Shown piece after piece: positions 1-11,597 of a stretch of DNA of 64,000 nt. This DNA comes from Vanrija pseudolonga. Lineage: Eukaryota; Basidiomycota; Tremellomycetes; Trichosporonales; Trichosporonaceae. The notes under the pieces are model-generated. The model did not search any database and was not told the DNA's origin. It saw only the letters and a program-made list of their open reading frames with translations. Each line of letters begins with the position of its first letter. Within the stretch, counting starts at the first letter, position 1. The stretch spans positions 1,364,001-1,428,000 of the forward strand of contig NC_085854.1 of assembly GCF_020906515.1 (NCBI RefSeq). Reading direction: 5' to 3'. The position numbers were made by a program, and so were the translations under genes.

Positions 1-472
1 TAGCTGTGCGCCGTAGGCGCGCAGCGGGGAGCAGCGGTTGGCGCGCGAGTGCAGTCGAGCTTGGCGCCGCCTCCCTCCTCTGGCCTCCCTGCCACGAACT
101 AACCCACCCCTCCCCAGATACCTCATCATCTTCGGCACGGCGACGGGCACCGAGGGCCACACGGGCGTGCACACTGCCGACGACTACTTCCACATCCTGA
201 AGGGGCAGCAGCTGGCATACTCGCCGGGAGCGCTCGTGGCAGAGGAGTACAACCAGGGCGACGTGCACTGGCTCCCCCGGGGCGAGGTGCAGCAGTACAG
301 CATGCCCCGCGAGTCGTGGGCGCTCGAGTATGCGCAGGGCTGGATCCCGCTCATGCTGCCGTTCGGGTTCGCCGACGGCATCCTCTCGACGCTCGACGTG
401 TGGACGCTGTACAAGACGGCGGTTATCACCGGCCGCCACATGATTGGTAACCTGCTCGCGGGCAAGATCTAG
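1..472 (+). CDS. ERG2: ERG2, C-8 sterol isomerase (3' end, partial)
   Basis: This is the C-terminal part of the ERG2/sigma-1 receptor family, the ER membrane enzyme that moves the sterol double bond from C8 to C7 in ergosterol synthesis. The last exon starts at 118, after an acceptor preceded by a CTAAC branch site near 100, and ends at the TAG at 470-472. The exon reads [12 protein letters not shown], then [12 protein letters not shown], then [20 protein letters not shown], all family hallmarks in the right order. The split codon puts the intron in phase 2. Bases 1-117 are intron and perhaps the end of an earlier exon; I cannot place the donor. The 5' part of the gene lies outside the window. 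Identity is secure from the conserved block. Confidence 0.93.
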
Positions 473-859
473 GGCGTGGCGTAGAGTAGAGCGCACAGCG
501 CACGTAGATTGCATGAAGGACGCATGAGCATGGCGAGGGCGGCGGGAGGGGGAGGGGGAGGAAGGTGGCAGCCCAGGCTGTGGATGTTGCGTTTGTGTTC
601 CTTCCGTCCGCCACGCCGTCGTTTTGTATCATGAGAGTGTACCAGGAGCTAGCTGCTACACAGTGCGAGAGCTGCAGAGCGGCCATTACCATCAGCGCTG
701 CACTCGTGCAAGCGGCAGACATCTGCTTCACGAGCCTCACCTCACCCAACACCCAGGCGTCGCCACGTGGCCCACGTGGCCATCATCCACAAAGTTCATC
801 AACTCGCAACAATACATCGCAACCCTCCACCGCCCTCCTCCACCAACGCACACACCACG
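473..859. other. Intergenic region ERG2-POP5
   Basis: It holds the ERG2 3' flank and the POP5 promoter. The only distinct signal is a pair of CACGTG boxes at 764-778. I see no gene in it. Confidence 0.6.
764..778. promoter_or_regulatory. Tandem CACGTG E-boxes upstream of POP5
   Basis: Two perfect CACGTG palindromes lie at 764-769 and 773-778, nine bases apart start to start, 82-96 bp upstream of the POP5 ATG. CACGTG is the classic site for basic helix-loop-helix factors (Cbf1 or Pho4 class in yeasts). The function here is inferred from sequence and position only. Confidence 0.5.
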
Positions 860-1491
860 ATGGTCCGCTTCAAGTATCGCAACCTGCTAGTCGAGTTTCT
901 CGACCCGGGGGCAGTGGCGCCGTTCCCGCCGGCCCCGCCGACGCTGGACCTAGACGAGGAGGACGCGATGAACGGGGACATTGCCGCGGACGGCGATGGC
1001 GGCGCGCCAGACGACCCAGAGGACGAGCTCCTCCCTACACCCGCCGTGCCATTCGTCCTCCCCCTGCCAGAGGCCGCGGCGAAACCCCTGCTCGGGGACG
1101 ACGCGTCCTCGGCCATCTTTCGCGCGATCAAGGGGAGCGTGCAGGCTGTGTTCGGGGACGAGGGCTGGGGCCGGGTTGCGTCTTCGTTGAGAGGTGAGTT
1201 AGCCCATGAGGCAGGCGCGCGCTGACGTCCCGCCCAGTGATCTACTCGTCGCCCTACACCACGCTCACGATCGTGCGCGTCGCGCGCCCGCACTACCGCC
1301 TGCTCTGGTCCGCTATCACCATGCTCACTGCCGTCGGGAGCACGCCCGTCCTCCCCCGCGTCGTGGCCGTCAGCGGCACCGTCAAGAAGCTCCAGAGCGT
1401 CGCGATCACGCACCACCGCCGCGTGGTCGCTGCTGCTGTTGCTGCTTTGCTGGCGCAGGGTGGGTTGTCGTGTTTTTCGGGGACGCGCTGA
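860..1491 (+). CDS. POP5: POP5, RNase P/MRP protein subunit
   Basis: A 195-residue protein of the Pop5/Rpp14 family, a shared protein subunit of RNase P (tRNA 5' maturation) and RNase MRP (rRNA processing) in the nucleus. It starts with the family signature MVRFKYRNLLVEFLDP. There is one intron at 1194-1237 (44 nt, GTGAGT...CAG, phase 1). Exon 2 carries the conserved core: TIVRVARPHYRLLWSAIT, then VSGTVKKLQ, then THHRR. An acidic, Asp/Glu-rich loop of roughly 60 residues (about 30-90) interrupts the N-terminal half and is longer than in animal Pop5. The start was chosen because the family motif begins at this Met; upstream in-frame Met codons precede no conserved sequence. Confidence 0.88.
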
Positions 1492-1657
1492 CGGACAGGA
1501 GAGAAGGGACAGGGCGAGCGCGAGCGTCTCCAGACTAAGTGGGACCACGAGCGCCAGGCCATCGCACGCCTCGAGGATTAGCATCACCGTTTCGCACACA
1601 CCGATTCGTCATCACACTACTTGTATGCATAGTAAACAGGGTACATTACAACAACCT

Positions 1658-4600
1658 CTAGATGGCGCGGAAGCACGCCTCTATTCTCCGGAGTCGCTCT
1701 ACACGGGCGTCGCTTGATGTTGCGAGCTTGTCCTCCACCAGGAGCTGGACGCCGCGTCGGGCGCGAACAAGCTTGAGTGACTCGCACGTCTCGTCAAGTC
1801 TGGCAACTGGGGTGTCAGAATACGATGGTGGAGACGGACGCCTACCATAGATGGCTTCGGTCGCCCCTTTCGCCAGTCCAACCTCAAGTTCGCGTGCCAC
1901 CTTCCGGATCAACTTGATCCTGTCCGAGCGTCAGCGCGCACTCTAGACGTCGACAAGCCGTGCTCACCGGCGCTCCCCAGTCTCCTCCCTGCCCCAGTAC
2001 GCCAAGACTTGGTCCGCAAGTGTCCCTTCAGCGAACGACGCCTTCAAAGCCTCCTGGAGCTTCTGCAGGCCCAACGTCCTGTCGAGCTCCTGCTGTGCCG
2101 TCATGTTAGCCTTCATGGACTGCCCACTCTCCGTTGCCACTCACGCCATGGCCCTGACCAGCTGGCACGCGTGGCGTCATCGACGGAACTTTGAAGTCAG
2201 ATGCTACCTTGGCCCGCTTTGGCGGTGCCGAAACTGAATCATGAGTTTAGTCGGTTCAAGCCTCGCGCTCACCATTATAGAATGAACTCGGGCCGCCCGG
2301 GGTAGCTGGCTTGACGCCCTTGAAGGTTCGCTCCCGCTCCTTGCGTTTCCTCTCAGCATGCCCAGGGCTACGCTGCTCCCCATACACGGCAATGGCACCG
2401 CTCAGTCCATTCTCTGCAACTTGGTCAATGGTCTGCACCCGAGACGGGGTGGGGACCTGGTTGACCAAGTTTGCAGGTGCGGCCATTGGGCGGAGGCCCA
2501 CCCTCCGAGACCGCGGGCAAGGAGTTTCAGTTGTAGCGAGGAACGAGCTCTGGGGCTCGTCCATCATCCACAACTGCTCCATTGCGTCGTGGTCGACAGG
2601 GAGGTCTACACTGGAGTCGGCCGGTGGTGGCCCCACGGTCGGCTGAGCAGTGGGGCCGTGCCACGCTGCGAGCGTGTTATGGCGCGCAGTGTCAAGGGAC
2701 AAGCTCGACACTGGTGCCTCCAATGGCGCTGGCGCGACAATGGGCGAGGCCACGTCAATGCTCTCGGTCAAGCACCAAGAGCGTTGAAAGACGCTGGCTC
2801 GGTTGGCGCAGACCTGTGGTGTTAGTTATCAGGCAGGAACTTGGTACCCACATCACACAAGCCATTACAGTACTTCGCCTTGATCTCCGGCGTAACGTCG
2901 TCGAGGCGCTCGCCGAAGTACCGGCAAATAGCGATGTGGCGACAAAGACCCGTTGCCTCAGCATACATCTGCAACTGGAGTGTGTCAGGGCATTGGAAAG
3001 AACCAGCGAGGCTTACCGCCTTGAAACTATTGACCATCCGCAGCTTATTCCGGTCGACTGTCATTTGGTCATGGCCGTCTCTCTTAGAGCGACTGGCCTC
3101 AGAGTCAATGAGGCCGCGGAGTCGGGAGGCATCTTCTCGAGCTGACGCATATTAGATTCTCACTTGCACCGTCCCGATTGCTTACAGTAGTAGAGGACGC
3201 ATCGCGACATCTGCTCTCGTTAGAGGACACCGCTATCAGCGAACTCACGTGGCCGTCTCGGCCTGCTCGACCTGTTTCTTGGTAGTAGCCTTCAAATGAT
3301 TTGGGCATATCATAGTGGACGACATAGCGCACGTGAGCTTGATCAACGCCCTGTGAATTGTCAGATGTAGGGCAAACCACCCTCCTCACCATCCCGAAGG
3401 CGATTGTCGCAACAATACACTCTACCTTGCCCGCTTTCCAGTCGTCAAGAGTTTCCTCCCGCTTTGACAAGGGCAGGGAGGCATAGAACGGTTTGGCCTT
3501 TATGCCGCGCTCATTCAGGTGCGCTGCAATGTCCTCGCACTGAGTGTTAGTCGGGGCTTTTCTCATACGCTTACGTCTGCGGTGTAACGGCAGTATACAA
3601 GACCAGAGATGCACGGCATTGTGACCCGATGGCGATCATTGATCGATTTGGCTTCGGGTACGAAGCCGAGGATGAGCTTTGAAAGGTCTGCGGCAATGAG
3701 GTTGAACTTGTTACCGTTGCCACCACCGCCGTAATAGCGAATCTAGCCGTCAGTTTTACTCAGTAACGGGCCCCTCACCTCGTAGAACAGGTTCTTCCTG
3801 TTGAACGGCTCGACCCACTGAGCGAGGCCTTGCTCTTGGGTCTGTGGCATGTTCAAGATCGTAAGCAAGTCCTTGCGGACGGCGCTCGTCGCGGACGCGG
3901 TTAGCGCCTGAGGTCAGCGATTACAAGGGCTGAGCCCTTACGGTGATGGGGACGGTGGGGTACCGTAGGCGGAATTCCCCGAGTCGGCGGTACGTCTGCG
4001 TGCATGAGCACATGCACACTGGCCTGCAAAGACTTGAACTTACAGGACGAAATGATGAGCCCCATTCCTAAGATCGTCAGCACAGCGCAGGGCGACTACC
4101 TACGTCAATGACGTGGGCCTCATCAACCACCAGGCGGACAATCTGACGTTGATGATACGCCAGGTCAAACTCCGCCTGGTACTTTGCACTGAAGAGGGTC
4201 TCCGGTGTGACATAGAGGAGTCGGAGACGAGGGTGCCCCATGCTCAGTTGTCGCTTGACCTGCATGTCAGTAACGCTCTGATGACATACCTCACCTCTTT
4301 GACGTCCTCCATGCTCGTCTTCTCGTTCAATTGAACGGCGTCGATGCCCTTCTGCTGAAGGCTTGAAACTTGATCTCGCATTAGAGCTGAGGAATTAGCT
4401 TTGTTCATCAGTAGGAGACATACCGAGTAGAGGTGAGACCACAATCGTGATACCGTACTCTATGGTGACTGCCGGGACCTGGAAGCACACGCTGGAGTGA
4501 GCAACATGGAGCCATGACTGGTACCTACGATTTCCCGAGACCGGTGGGGGCTACTACCAGTAGATCACAGCCTCGGAGCGCGTAGGCACAGATCTCAAGC

Positions 4601-4910
4601 TGAGGCCCGCGAAAGTCGCTATGGCCCCAGTCTGACGATATGAGCTAGTGATACATTTCGGTGGACGGCAACTTACACTTCTGGAGGGTGCGCCTGAGAG
4701 CCGCATGGCTCTCCGTCGCAGAAGGGACGCGACTGAACTTCCTTGGTTTAAAGTTGTTCGCCTCGTACTGGGATTGGGTCAGTACTGGAGCAAAGGAGGC
4801 GAGTAACCTACCTGACTTCCCACCTGGCACGGGTACGTGCTGGTAGGAGCTGGTGTCGCTGACGGCAGGGGGAAGACCGCCGAGACGGACACCTCGCCGT
4901 CGTCCTCCAT
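1658..4910 (-). CDS. RecQ-family ATP-dependent DNA helicase (paralogue A)
   Basis: A 3'-5' DNA helicase of the RecQ family, about 830 residues, from at least 19 exons. The ATG is at 4910 and gives a short N-terminus. Motifs in order: APTGLGKS (Walker A, split by an intron), VVSPLLALMRDQV (Ia), VDEAHVIDEWG (DEAH box, split by an intron), ALTASAT (III), IVATIAFGMGVD (V), then [12 protein letters not shown] (VI). A zinc-binding region follows (CRHIAICRYFGE, CNGLCDVC). No clear winged-helix RQC or HRDC domain follows; instead there is a Pro/Arg-rich tail and a Lys/Arg/Leu-rich end. Every frame break coincides with a GT-AG intron with a branch site, so the gene looks intact. Exons can be tiny (8 codons each for EWGSSFRP and MSRCVLYY). 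A 39-nt segment near 1808-1848 may be a further, frame-neutral intron. The assignment to a named RecQ subfamily is open. Confidence 0.85.
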
Positions 4911-5647
4911 GCTCCGAAAGATGTAATGCCGAGGCCAATACTATGGTGAGATTGGAAGCATGTCTTGGTGGATTGTGCGCTGCAAGTGGAATGTGGATGC
5001 AAGTTGAGAGTTGGAGTGTTCAAAACAAAGCCAGTCGCGTCAACCCGATTACTGTTGAGTGGCAAAGGTCCGCGGGATCAAAATGCAGCATGGCAGGCGG
5101 CTGTGTTGTGACCCCACGGGGGATGTGTGTGTCCATGACGTGCCAGCAGGGTGGTCTAGAGCCGCCTGCAATGGCCTGATGCCGTTGCCGCCGACGACGC
5201 GCCCGCCCGCCCAGCCACATCCTCAGCCGCAAGTTCCCGCCCTTCCACAGGTCGCATCGCGACTTCGCCGCCCAACCGCTCCATCAATCTCCCTCTCTCA
5301 ATCTCCACCACCACTACTTTCATCGTCATCGTCACCAGCAGCGTCCACGTCCCCCCCCCCCTCGGCTTGCTCTGATCTGCACTGGTCGCCGCCCATTCAC
5401 TTCACTCGTTCGCTTCAGTCGCCGGCTCCCTTATCGTCTCGGCAACACCGCACCTTCCCTTGCCACCAGCTGCCGCCGACAGGTTTCACTCCCCATTGCA
5501 GCCGACGTCATTTTCAAACATTGATGCTGTGAAGCAGTGCTCCTCTTCCTTGTTGCCCGCCTTTGAGCCAAGTGAGTGGGACACGCGTGTGTTGGATCGC
5601 CTGGAACAAAGCATCTGATAACCAGGCCCACGTCTACTGTTTCAAGC
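4911..5647. other. Divergent promoter region, RecQ-A / ATG26
   Basis: This 737-bp stretch separates the start codons of the helicase (-) and ATG26 (+). It has pyrimidine-rich runs from about 5280 to 5550 on the + strand, typical of fungal 5' leaders, and a likely leader intron at 5572-5624. No coding gene is supported. Confidence 0.55.
5572..5624 (+). other. Probable 5'-UTR intron of ATG26
   Basis: GTGAGT donor at 5572, CTGATAAC branch-like sequence near 5614, and a CAG acceptor ending at 5624, 23 bp before the ATG26 start codon. Size (53 nt) and signals match coding introns in this window. Not needed for the reading frame, so only transcript data can prove it. Confidence 0.55.
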
Positions 5648-8600
5648 ATGACCGATTCAAACCGTTCTACGTCGACCCCTCCGTTTGCCACCACAAGTGT
5701 CGACTTGTCCTACCAGGCTTCTGAGGTCATTATCGATTCCGCCCCTGAACCCAGCACCTACGTCGAGGGCGCAAGGGGTATCACCACTGCATTGGACTCG
5801 CTCTCCATTAGCGCCCAAGGTGACAACGTCACCGCAACGCCGAACATTGATAAGTCGGTCGACGAGTCGCGGGGAAGTCGTCAGTCGGCCATCCCCCGTG
5901 TCTCTTTTGACGAAATGTCGCCGTTCATGACCGAGCCCGAAGGCAATGATAGCAAGAGCAGTCAATCCGGAGGCCCTCCCGCCTTCCCGTCGCCACCCCG
6001 CGCCGATCAGGAGGTTCGGCGGCCACCGCAGCGTTCCTCGACATTGCCTGGTGCCACGAAGGCCCCTCAGCTCGAGTCATCTCGACCTGCACTTGGCCGT
6101 TCGCAGTCCAGCAACGATACTGCAGTAGGGACAATGGGTGTGGGATCCGTGAGTATATACAGTGCCTCGGCAAGGCAGTCTACTGTGGTGCTGACACGTG
6201 CTTGTAATCGCAACCCCTGCCTTATCGCACGCACAGATCCCCATCGGTACATCAGCGATTGTCTCGGCGATTACGGCGTTGCCGTGGGAGGCTTCAGAGG
6301 AAGAGTCGTCGGGAGAGGAGAGCGATCCTCAGCCACCTGCCCATCGGCTGTCGAAGACTGTGCTGTTCAAGCCGCGGGCCAAGAAGCCTGCTGGTGAGTT
6401 CCTCATTTCGATTAGACCTGACTCGCTAGCTCCTCGACTGCACTCTTCTCTCCACACCATTAAAACCATGCACGGTGGTGTTGGAGAAGAGGAAGACGAC
6501 AACAATGACAAAGATCATGTGACCCCGGTTGACACCAAGTCAAAATCGCACCACCACTTCCACCACCATCTCACGTTCCCGTTCAAGGACAACGTTATTG
6601 CTCGTCGAGCGCGGGCGCCGGGTCACTCGGAACTCGTGGCTCAGGGTGTAGAGACTGCATCTATCAAGTCGCCAGACACCGAGGAACCGGATAGACCGCC
6701 CCGCCGCGTCGAGTCGTCATCGACCATCACGATTGGAAACGTCTCTGGCAGCGGTGACGGTCAGGGCCGTGTGGCGGAAGACGCACTCAGCGTGGAGGAG
6801 GATCCTTCAGACAGCCAACCTCTAGCGAAGCGGCTACAAGATGTGTTTGGGCTCGATGATCAGGAGGAAGTGATTGCCGAAATGAGCTGCTGGCTCTTGC
6901 GGAGCGTCAGTGAGTAGCGCGGTGACGCGGTTGACTACCGCTCAGCCGTATGCTAACATTTCCACAGTGTTGAAGGGATACATGTTCCTGACCAGAACGC
7001 GCATTTGCTTCTTCGCGAATATGCCGCATGAAGACGTAGGTTGCACTCGGGCGCCCTAGCTAACCTGCAGACTGTCGTGCTCAAGAGTGGCCCGTTGTAC
7101 AAGAAGCACCACCGGACGAAGCTCAGTCCAAAGTTTTGGGTTGTGCTACGCGACAATGTCCTTTCGTGGTATGACAACTCGAACGACCCATACTTCCCTC
7201 GGGGCAACGTACCTCTGCAGTATGCCTCGAGCTGCGAGGCACTGGATAGCACGCGGTTCAAGCTGCGCACCTCGGAGCGCAATTACACATTCACGGCCGA
7301 CTCTGAAGCCAACGCTACGGAGTGGGTCCGTGTCATCCAAAAGGCGATCTTCAAGGTCCAGCACGAGGGGGAGAGCGTGAAGGTGGGTGGTTGTTACTGA
7401 ACGAAGCTAATTGAGCCCTTAGATTGTGATTCCTCTCGAAGCCGTCGTCGACATTGAACGGAACCCCACTCTGGAGTTTGCCGAGACTATCGAGGTCAAG
7501 GTGGTCGACCCTGAGGATGCCATGTCCATGGACAGCTACTTCTTTGCCTCATTCCCCGACAATGACTTTGCATACAACGTGCTGCATCAAGCACTCGAAG
7601 AGCGGCCGATTTCGAACCTTCCTCCTGCGTCTTCGGTCCAGGAGGCTGAGGAGAAGGAGAAGACCACCCAAGCCACCACTGGCGGTTATGGTCTGCCTAG
7701 CATTGGGACCGTCCTTCGGCCACTCCTCAGTCGACCTGGTGTCTCGGAGACGCGCACCCCTATTGTGGCCCCCCACCAGCCTACTCTGCCACAGTCGTAC
7801 ACAGATGACTCCCTGGCATACCACGGCGGTGGTGAGACGGAAGGATCTGATGACGAAGAAGATGATTCCGAAGGCGTCAAGGGCTACCCCCCGAAGCAAG
7901 TGGGGAAGCCGCCTCCAGGAATGAGCACGCCCCCACCTTCTGGCTGGCCCACGGACTGGATCAAGAACCCTGCGGCAAAGCTGTTCGGGTCGTCGCCTGG
8001 GCGATCTGGATCGCCGAAGCATTGGCCCAGAGGCAAGGGCGCTCGACGTCCTCGAGCCCAGATCTCGTCTGTTACCGAAGTACTGGGGCCGTCCGCTGTC
8101 ACGACCGATGAAGAAAGCGAGGCGGACCTCGCACCCAGGAAGGCTCGGCTCTCGTTTGCGTCGGTACCTGACAAGCCCACGAAGGCAGTTATCGATGACA
8201 ACGTAATCGCCAAGTTCCGCAGAACCTTCGGCGTTCCCGAAAGTGACCAGCTTCTGGACCACTTCACAGGCTACCTGTACCGCCTCATTCCTGTTAGGGG
8301 TCGATTCTACATCTCGGAGAACTACTTCTGTTTCAGATCGTATCAGAAGATCTACAAGACAACCGTGAGTACGAGACACCCTAAGAGTGATTCTAACGAT
8401 CTGCAGATGATCGTACCGATTCGCGACATGTTTGGCGTCAAGCCACAAAACGCGTTCCGCTTTGCTCATCATGGCCTCATCTTGATCGTCAAGGGCCATG
8501 AGGAAGTCTTTATCGAGTTCTCGTCCTCCGACCGTCGCAGCGAGTGCATGAGACTCTTGGAGGAACGAATCGAAGCCATCCGCCTTGACACGGACGTGAT

Positions 8601-10752
8601 TGAGGACAAGACTATCGAGGGGGAGGAGGTTCTTGCAGAAGATGAAGGGGCTCTGAAGCCTGCGGTGTCACTGGAGAACAGCAGTGTGATATCAAACAGC
8701 ACATCGATGTCGTCCGCAATGTTCGGGTCGACCGCCAGCACCTTCTTGGACTTCAAGCCCGAACCAATGACTATCGTGTGCCTGACAATTGGCAGTCGCG
8801 GAGATGTGCAGCCGTACATTGCGCTCTGTAAGGGCTTAATGGCTGAAGGTCACACCACGATCATCGCCACCCATGGCGAGTACCAGAAATGGGTTGAGGG
8901 GGTAAGCAATGATGGCGTGCGCGACGATTCTGTGCTAACCCTCCTCAGCACGGCATCGGGTTCCGAAGCGTCGGCGGCGACCCCGCTGAGCTGATGGCAA
9001 TGTGTGTTGAGAAGGGAATGTTCACTGTTGGATTCCTCAAGGAAGGCCTGCAAAAGGTGCGTTGGTGGGGCCCTCGATGAGACGATGCTGATAACCTTAG
9101 TTCCGCGGTTGGCTTGACGACCTCCTCCAGTCCTCATGGGAGGCATGTCAATCGGCCGATCTTCTCATCGAGTCGCCCAGTGCAATGGCTGGCATTCATG
9201 TAGCAGAGGCTCTCCAAATTCCCTACTACCGTGCTTTCACGGTGAGTTGCTGCATGGGGCTCACTGCGAGTAAACTAACACACACCAGATGCCTTGGACG
9301 CGCACTCGAGCCTACCCGCAGGCATTCGCCGTCCCTGAGCAACAGCGAGGTGGAAGCTACAACTACATGACATACGTCATGTTCGACCAGATCTTCTGGC
9401 ATGCCATTTCGGGCCAGATCAACCGATGGAGGAAGCACACTCTCGGCCTGGATGCCACTGGGCTTGACAAGCTGGAGCAGACCAAAGTGCCATTCCTCTA
9501 CAACTTCTCACCGACGGTCGTGCCACCACCTCTGGACGCAACCGAATGGATCCACACGACCGGATACTGGTTCCTTGACCATTATGACGGAGCGAAGCAG
9601 AACAATTGGACACCTCCAGAGGACTTGGTGGCCTTCATTGAAGGAGCCCACGCCAAGGGAAAGAAGGTGGTCTACATGTGAGTGATTGGTGACGTACTTG
9701 ATGCTGACGCTGCAGTGGCTTTGGATCCATTGTTGTCACTGATCCCGATGAGATGACACGCTGCGTTGTGGATGCCGTAGTGGACTCTGGTGTTTGTGCC
9801 GTCCTTTCCAAGGGCTGGTCAGACCGAGGCCACAAGCATCAGAGCGCCAAGGCGAAGGCTGAGATCATTGAGTACCCCGACGTCATCTAGTAAGTCGCTT
9901 TGTATTACACCAGCTGACTGGCTCAGCCCCGTCGACTCCATTGACCACTCGTGGCTATTCCCCCGCATCGATGCCGCCTGCCACCACGGTGGTGCTGGAA
10001 CTACCGGCGCGAGCCTCCGCGCCGGTATTCCCACGATCATCAAGCCGTTCTTCGGTGACCAGTACTTCTGGGCCGAGCGAGTGGAGAGCCTCGGTGTTGG
10101 CACGTCTATTCGCAAGCTCACCAAGGAGACACTGGCAGATGCTCTGTTGCAGGCTACCACCAGCGAGAAGGAGATTGCGCGCGCAAAGTCTGTCGGCGAG
10201 CGAATCCGCAAGGAGAGTGGTGTTCAAAGAGCCATCGAGGCACTCTACCGCGATCTCGAGTACGCCAAAGCGCTCATCAAACCGTTACCAAGCTCTGAGC
10301 CCCGACGCACCATCTCGCTTCCAGTGCGCGTCCGCACGTCGTCCACTCCTAAGAGTGGAGCCCAAACCCCATTCAGCACCGACAGCACTGGGGGCGAGCA
10401 CAGCACTGGGCACAGCCGCGCCAACAGCCATGGCAGCATCTTCGGGGGCCTGAAGCGCCATACATCCAACAAGCACGCCAGAGCCGTATCGGCAGACCGC
10501 GAGGGCAACTCTGATGAGAGCTGGTCTGTGGTGTCCGACACTGGCGTCGGCGACAGTCAAGTGTCGTCGCCTGCCCAGGCCTCCAAGGTCTTGAGCGAAG
10601 GTAGCTGGGCCGCCGAGTCTGAGGAGGTACCTCGTGCTGGGCTCTTGGGTGGACTTGTCGGCCACCTTCTGCCTGGCAAGCGGACGCCCGACCGGTCGCA
10701 AGCAGCCACCCCGGAACCTCCACGCCCAGTGGCCTCCGGCACGGCAGCGTAG
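5648..10752 (+). CDS. ATG26: ATG26/UGT51, sterol 3-beta-glucosyltransferase
   Basis: UDP-glucose:sterol glucosyltransferase, which makes steryl glucosides at membranes and in some fungi takes part in pexophagy. Twelve coding exons give 1530 residues. Order: a Ser/Pro-rich N-terminus; a GRAM segment (about 380-402, [15 protein letters not shown]); a PH domain (about 403-500, GPLYKKHHR...[15 protein letters not shown]); a linker of about 270 residues; a second GRAM (about 770, [12 protein letters not shown]); and the glycosyltransferase from about 940 ([14 protein letters not shown]). The sugar-nucleotide motif [15 protein letters not shown] lies near 1273. A Ser-rich tail of about 160 residues follows. 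Two introns (6394-6429, 36 nt; 8365-8406, 42 nt) are multiples of three without stops, so retained forms are possible. The start is the first ATG after the leader intron. PH-GRAM-GT order is diagnostic. Confidence 0.94.
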
Positions 10753-10934
10753 AAGAAGAGAAGGCGAGATTAGAGAGTAAGAAGAGATGAGAATAGAAAG
10801 AGTTATATATGGGCGCAGCGTCCCGGCTCTGGTTTGTTGTATCTGGGTATCGATGCATACTTCTCCATGTGTGCAATGCCGGCTTGATGGTTGTCGTCGT
10901 CGCCCGGCTTTGTTGTTGCTTGCTGTTGCTACAT

Positions 10935-11597
10935 TTACTCGTCGGCGGCGAGCGCGGCAGCCTCCTTCTTTTGGCGGACGAGCTGCTTCATGCGGCGCAG
11001 GTAGTCGTCGTACTGGCACTTCTCGTACGCATGCCTGTGGTGGGTGTGAGCGGGGTGGCGGGGGGTGGTATGGCTCTCCGGGCCCTTCCACAAGACGGCA
11101 ACGAGGTCGGACGGGGACGAGCACGCCAGGTCGTAGTCCCGGCGTCTCGCTGCGTGGGTCGACGCCGAGGCGACGCCGAGCTAGACACCCTGCCACGGGG
11201 CGTCCGCTCGTCCTCCCCTCCTTCCATGGGCACTGCGCCCTCCCTCCACATCTCCTCCTCCTCCACCTCCCTCCGCGCCCGATCTCCACACAACAGACTA
11301 ACCTCTCGTCCTCGCACTTCCATGTCAGGTAGTTGGTCTGGTGGCGGCAGACGTTGAGGGGGATGAGGAGGCTGTGGGGGGTGTTAGCTGGGGCCGTGGG
11401 GGTGTCGGGGCAGGCAGCAGCGGCGTCGTTGTCCACGTCGAGTCGCTCCGACAGGCGACGACGACGACGACGACGCCGCGCCGGCTCGCTGCGCTCGCCC
11501 GCTCGCTCGCTACGCACGAAGAGCACTGGTCGCGCCATCCGATGGGCAGGCGCGCCGTCGACATCTCAGACTCGGAGGCGGTGGTTCCCTGTGCCAT
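10935..11597 (-). CDS. NDUFB7 (B18) subunit of mitochondrial complex I
   Basis: An 82-residue accessory subunit of NADH:ubiquinone oxidoreductase, acting on the intermembrane-space side of the inner membrane. Three exons: 11597-11518, 11371-11303 and 11034-10935. The spliced product contains LPIGWRDQCSSLLIPLNVC, then NYLTWKCEDERHAYEKCQYD, then DYLRRMKQL. The four cysteines form a twin CX9C pattern (C-9-C ... C-9-C), which fits the Mia40 disulfide relay. The introns are large for this window (146 and 268 nt). Length and motif match NDUFB7 closely. It ends 182 bp from convergent ATG26. Longer frames through this region in other phases have no family support. Confidence 0.9.

Noticed and set aside
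1658-4910. RecQ copy A as a pseudogene
   Set aside because: The frame breaks all fall at GT-AG introns with branch sites, and the joined exons restore every helicase motif without a stop.
10285-11538. A 417-codon minus-strand frame over the ends of ATG26 and NDUFB7
   Set aside because: It crosses NDUFB7 introns and overlaps ATG26 coding exons; NDUFB7 twin CX9C exons explain the conserved part.
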